The position numbers and the translations under genes were made by a program. Shown piece by piece: positions 63,910 to 64,000 of a DNA stretch of 64,000 nt. Below the pieces are notes generated by a model. It searched no databases, was not told the origin of the DNA, and saw only the letters and a program-made list of their open reading frames with translations. The stretch's first letter is position 1. The number at the start of each line of letters is the position of its first letter. The stretch comes from Firmicutes bacterium HGW-Firmicutes-14 (lineage in GTDB: Bacteria > Bacillota > Thermincolia > Thermincolales > UBA2595), in contig PHAB01000018.1 in NCBI GenBank assembly GCA_002840275.1, positions 1 through 64,000 of the forward strand, written 5' to 3'.

Positions 63910-64000
63910 CTAACCTGCGAATTCCCAGATTTCCGGTTTTTGAGCAGTATGAGGATGATCTGCTCCCCTGTAAACCTTAAGTTTGCGTACCTGTGCACGC
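63910..64000 (-). CDS. rplM: 50S ribosomal protein L13, C-terminal part
   Basis: Only the last 30 codons are in the window, ending with TAG at 63910-63912. The residues VRKLKVYRGADHPHTAQKPE are the conserved C-terminal end of L13, with WEFAG before the stop. The rest of the gene lies beyond the right edge. It is the upstream partner of rpsI. Confidence 0.92.
   Translation of the reverse strand, partial: RAQVRKLKVYRGADHPHTAQKPEIWEFAG

Noticed and set aside
1-64000. CRISPR arrays, tRNA or rRNA genes, insertion sequences, prophage
   Set aside because: No regularly spaced repeats, cloverleaf genes, transposase genes or phage genes were seen.

Overview
The window looks like chromosome from an anaerobic, spore-forming member of the Bacillota, most like the Peptococcaceae/Desulfotomaculum group. 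The reasons are gene content and order: cdaA-cdaR-glmM-glmS with a glmS ribozyme, a DUF881/Sbp cluster, the sporulation amidase CwlD, a T-box ahead of the ilv-leu operon, a periplasm-facing [NiFe] hydrogenase, several acetyl-CoA synthetases and a decaheme c-type cytochrome lipoprotein. I cannot name a genus. Most genes lie on the minus strand. I see no tRNA, rRNA, CRISPR array or intact insertion sequence.

Layout. 1-4.3 kb is an AT-rich accessory strip: a GT11-like glycosyltransferase, a DUF6492-like protein, and an HD-domain phosphohydrolase gene broken by an in-frame stop and a frameshift, with a small upstream partner gene. 4.8-11.9 kb (minus) is glmS, its ribozyme, glmM, a COG2509-type flavoprotein, cdaR and cdaA: amino-sugar supply for the wall plus c-di-AMP synthesis. 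12.2-16.6 kb holds DUF881-Sbp-DUF881, a CheX-like and an HD-GYP gene, and a lytic transglycosylase. 16.8-25.1 kb is an acetate-activation island: three AMP-forming acetyl-CoA synthetase genes plus the C-terminal stump of a fourth, interleaved with two copies of an unrecognised ~118-residue protein gene transcribed divergently from acs. The upstream regions share a 21-bp-phased CGAACGGT element.

25.8-38.6 kb (minus) is one long branched-chain amino-acid operon in transcription order ilvD-ilvB-ilvN-ilvC-ilvB2-leuA-leuC-leuD-leuB-cimA behind a T-box leader, with lysC upstream. CimA gives isoleucine precursors from pyruvate without threonine; the IlvC cofactor loop suggests NADH use. 41.4-51.5 kb (minus) is the arginine cluster argC-argJ-(radical SAM)-(PNPOx-like)-argB-argD-argF-argG-(small membrane protein)-argH, with an ARG-box-like site before argC. 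51.8-57.6 kb has a soluble PAS/GAF histidine kinase facing a three-gene [NiFe] hydrogenase (Tat-exported small subunit, large subunit, cytochrome b). 57.6-64 kb holds two very small ORFs, a membrane protein, an AmmeMemoRadiSam gene pair, cwlD, the decaheme lipoprotein, rpsI and the 3' end of rplM.

Together the genes suggest a fairly prototrophic anaerobe that activates acetate by several ACS isozymes and can feed electrons from external H2 into a membrane quinone pool, possibly toward multiheme cytochromes (inference). The most novel-looking feature is the acs/small-protein island with its repeated control element.
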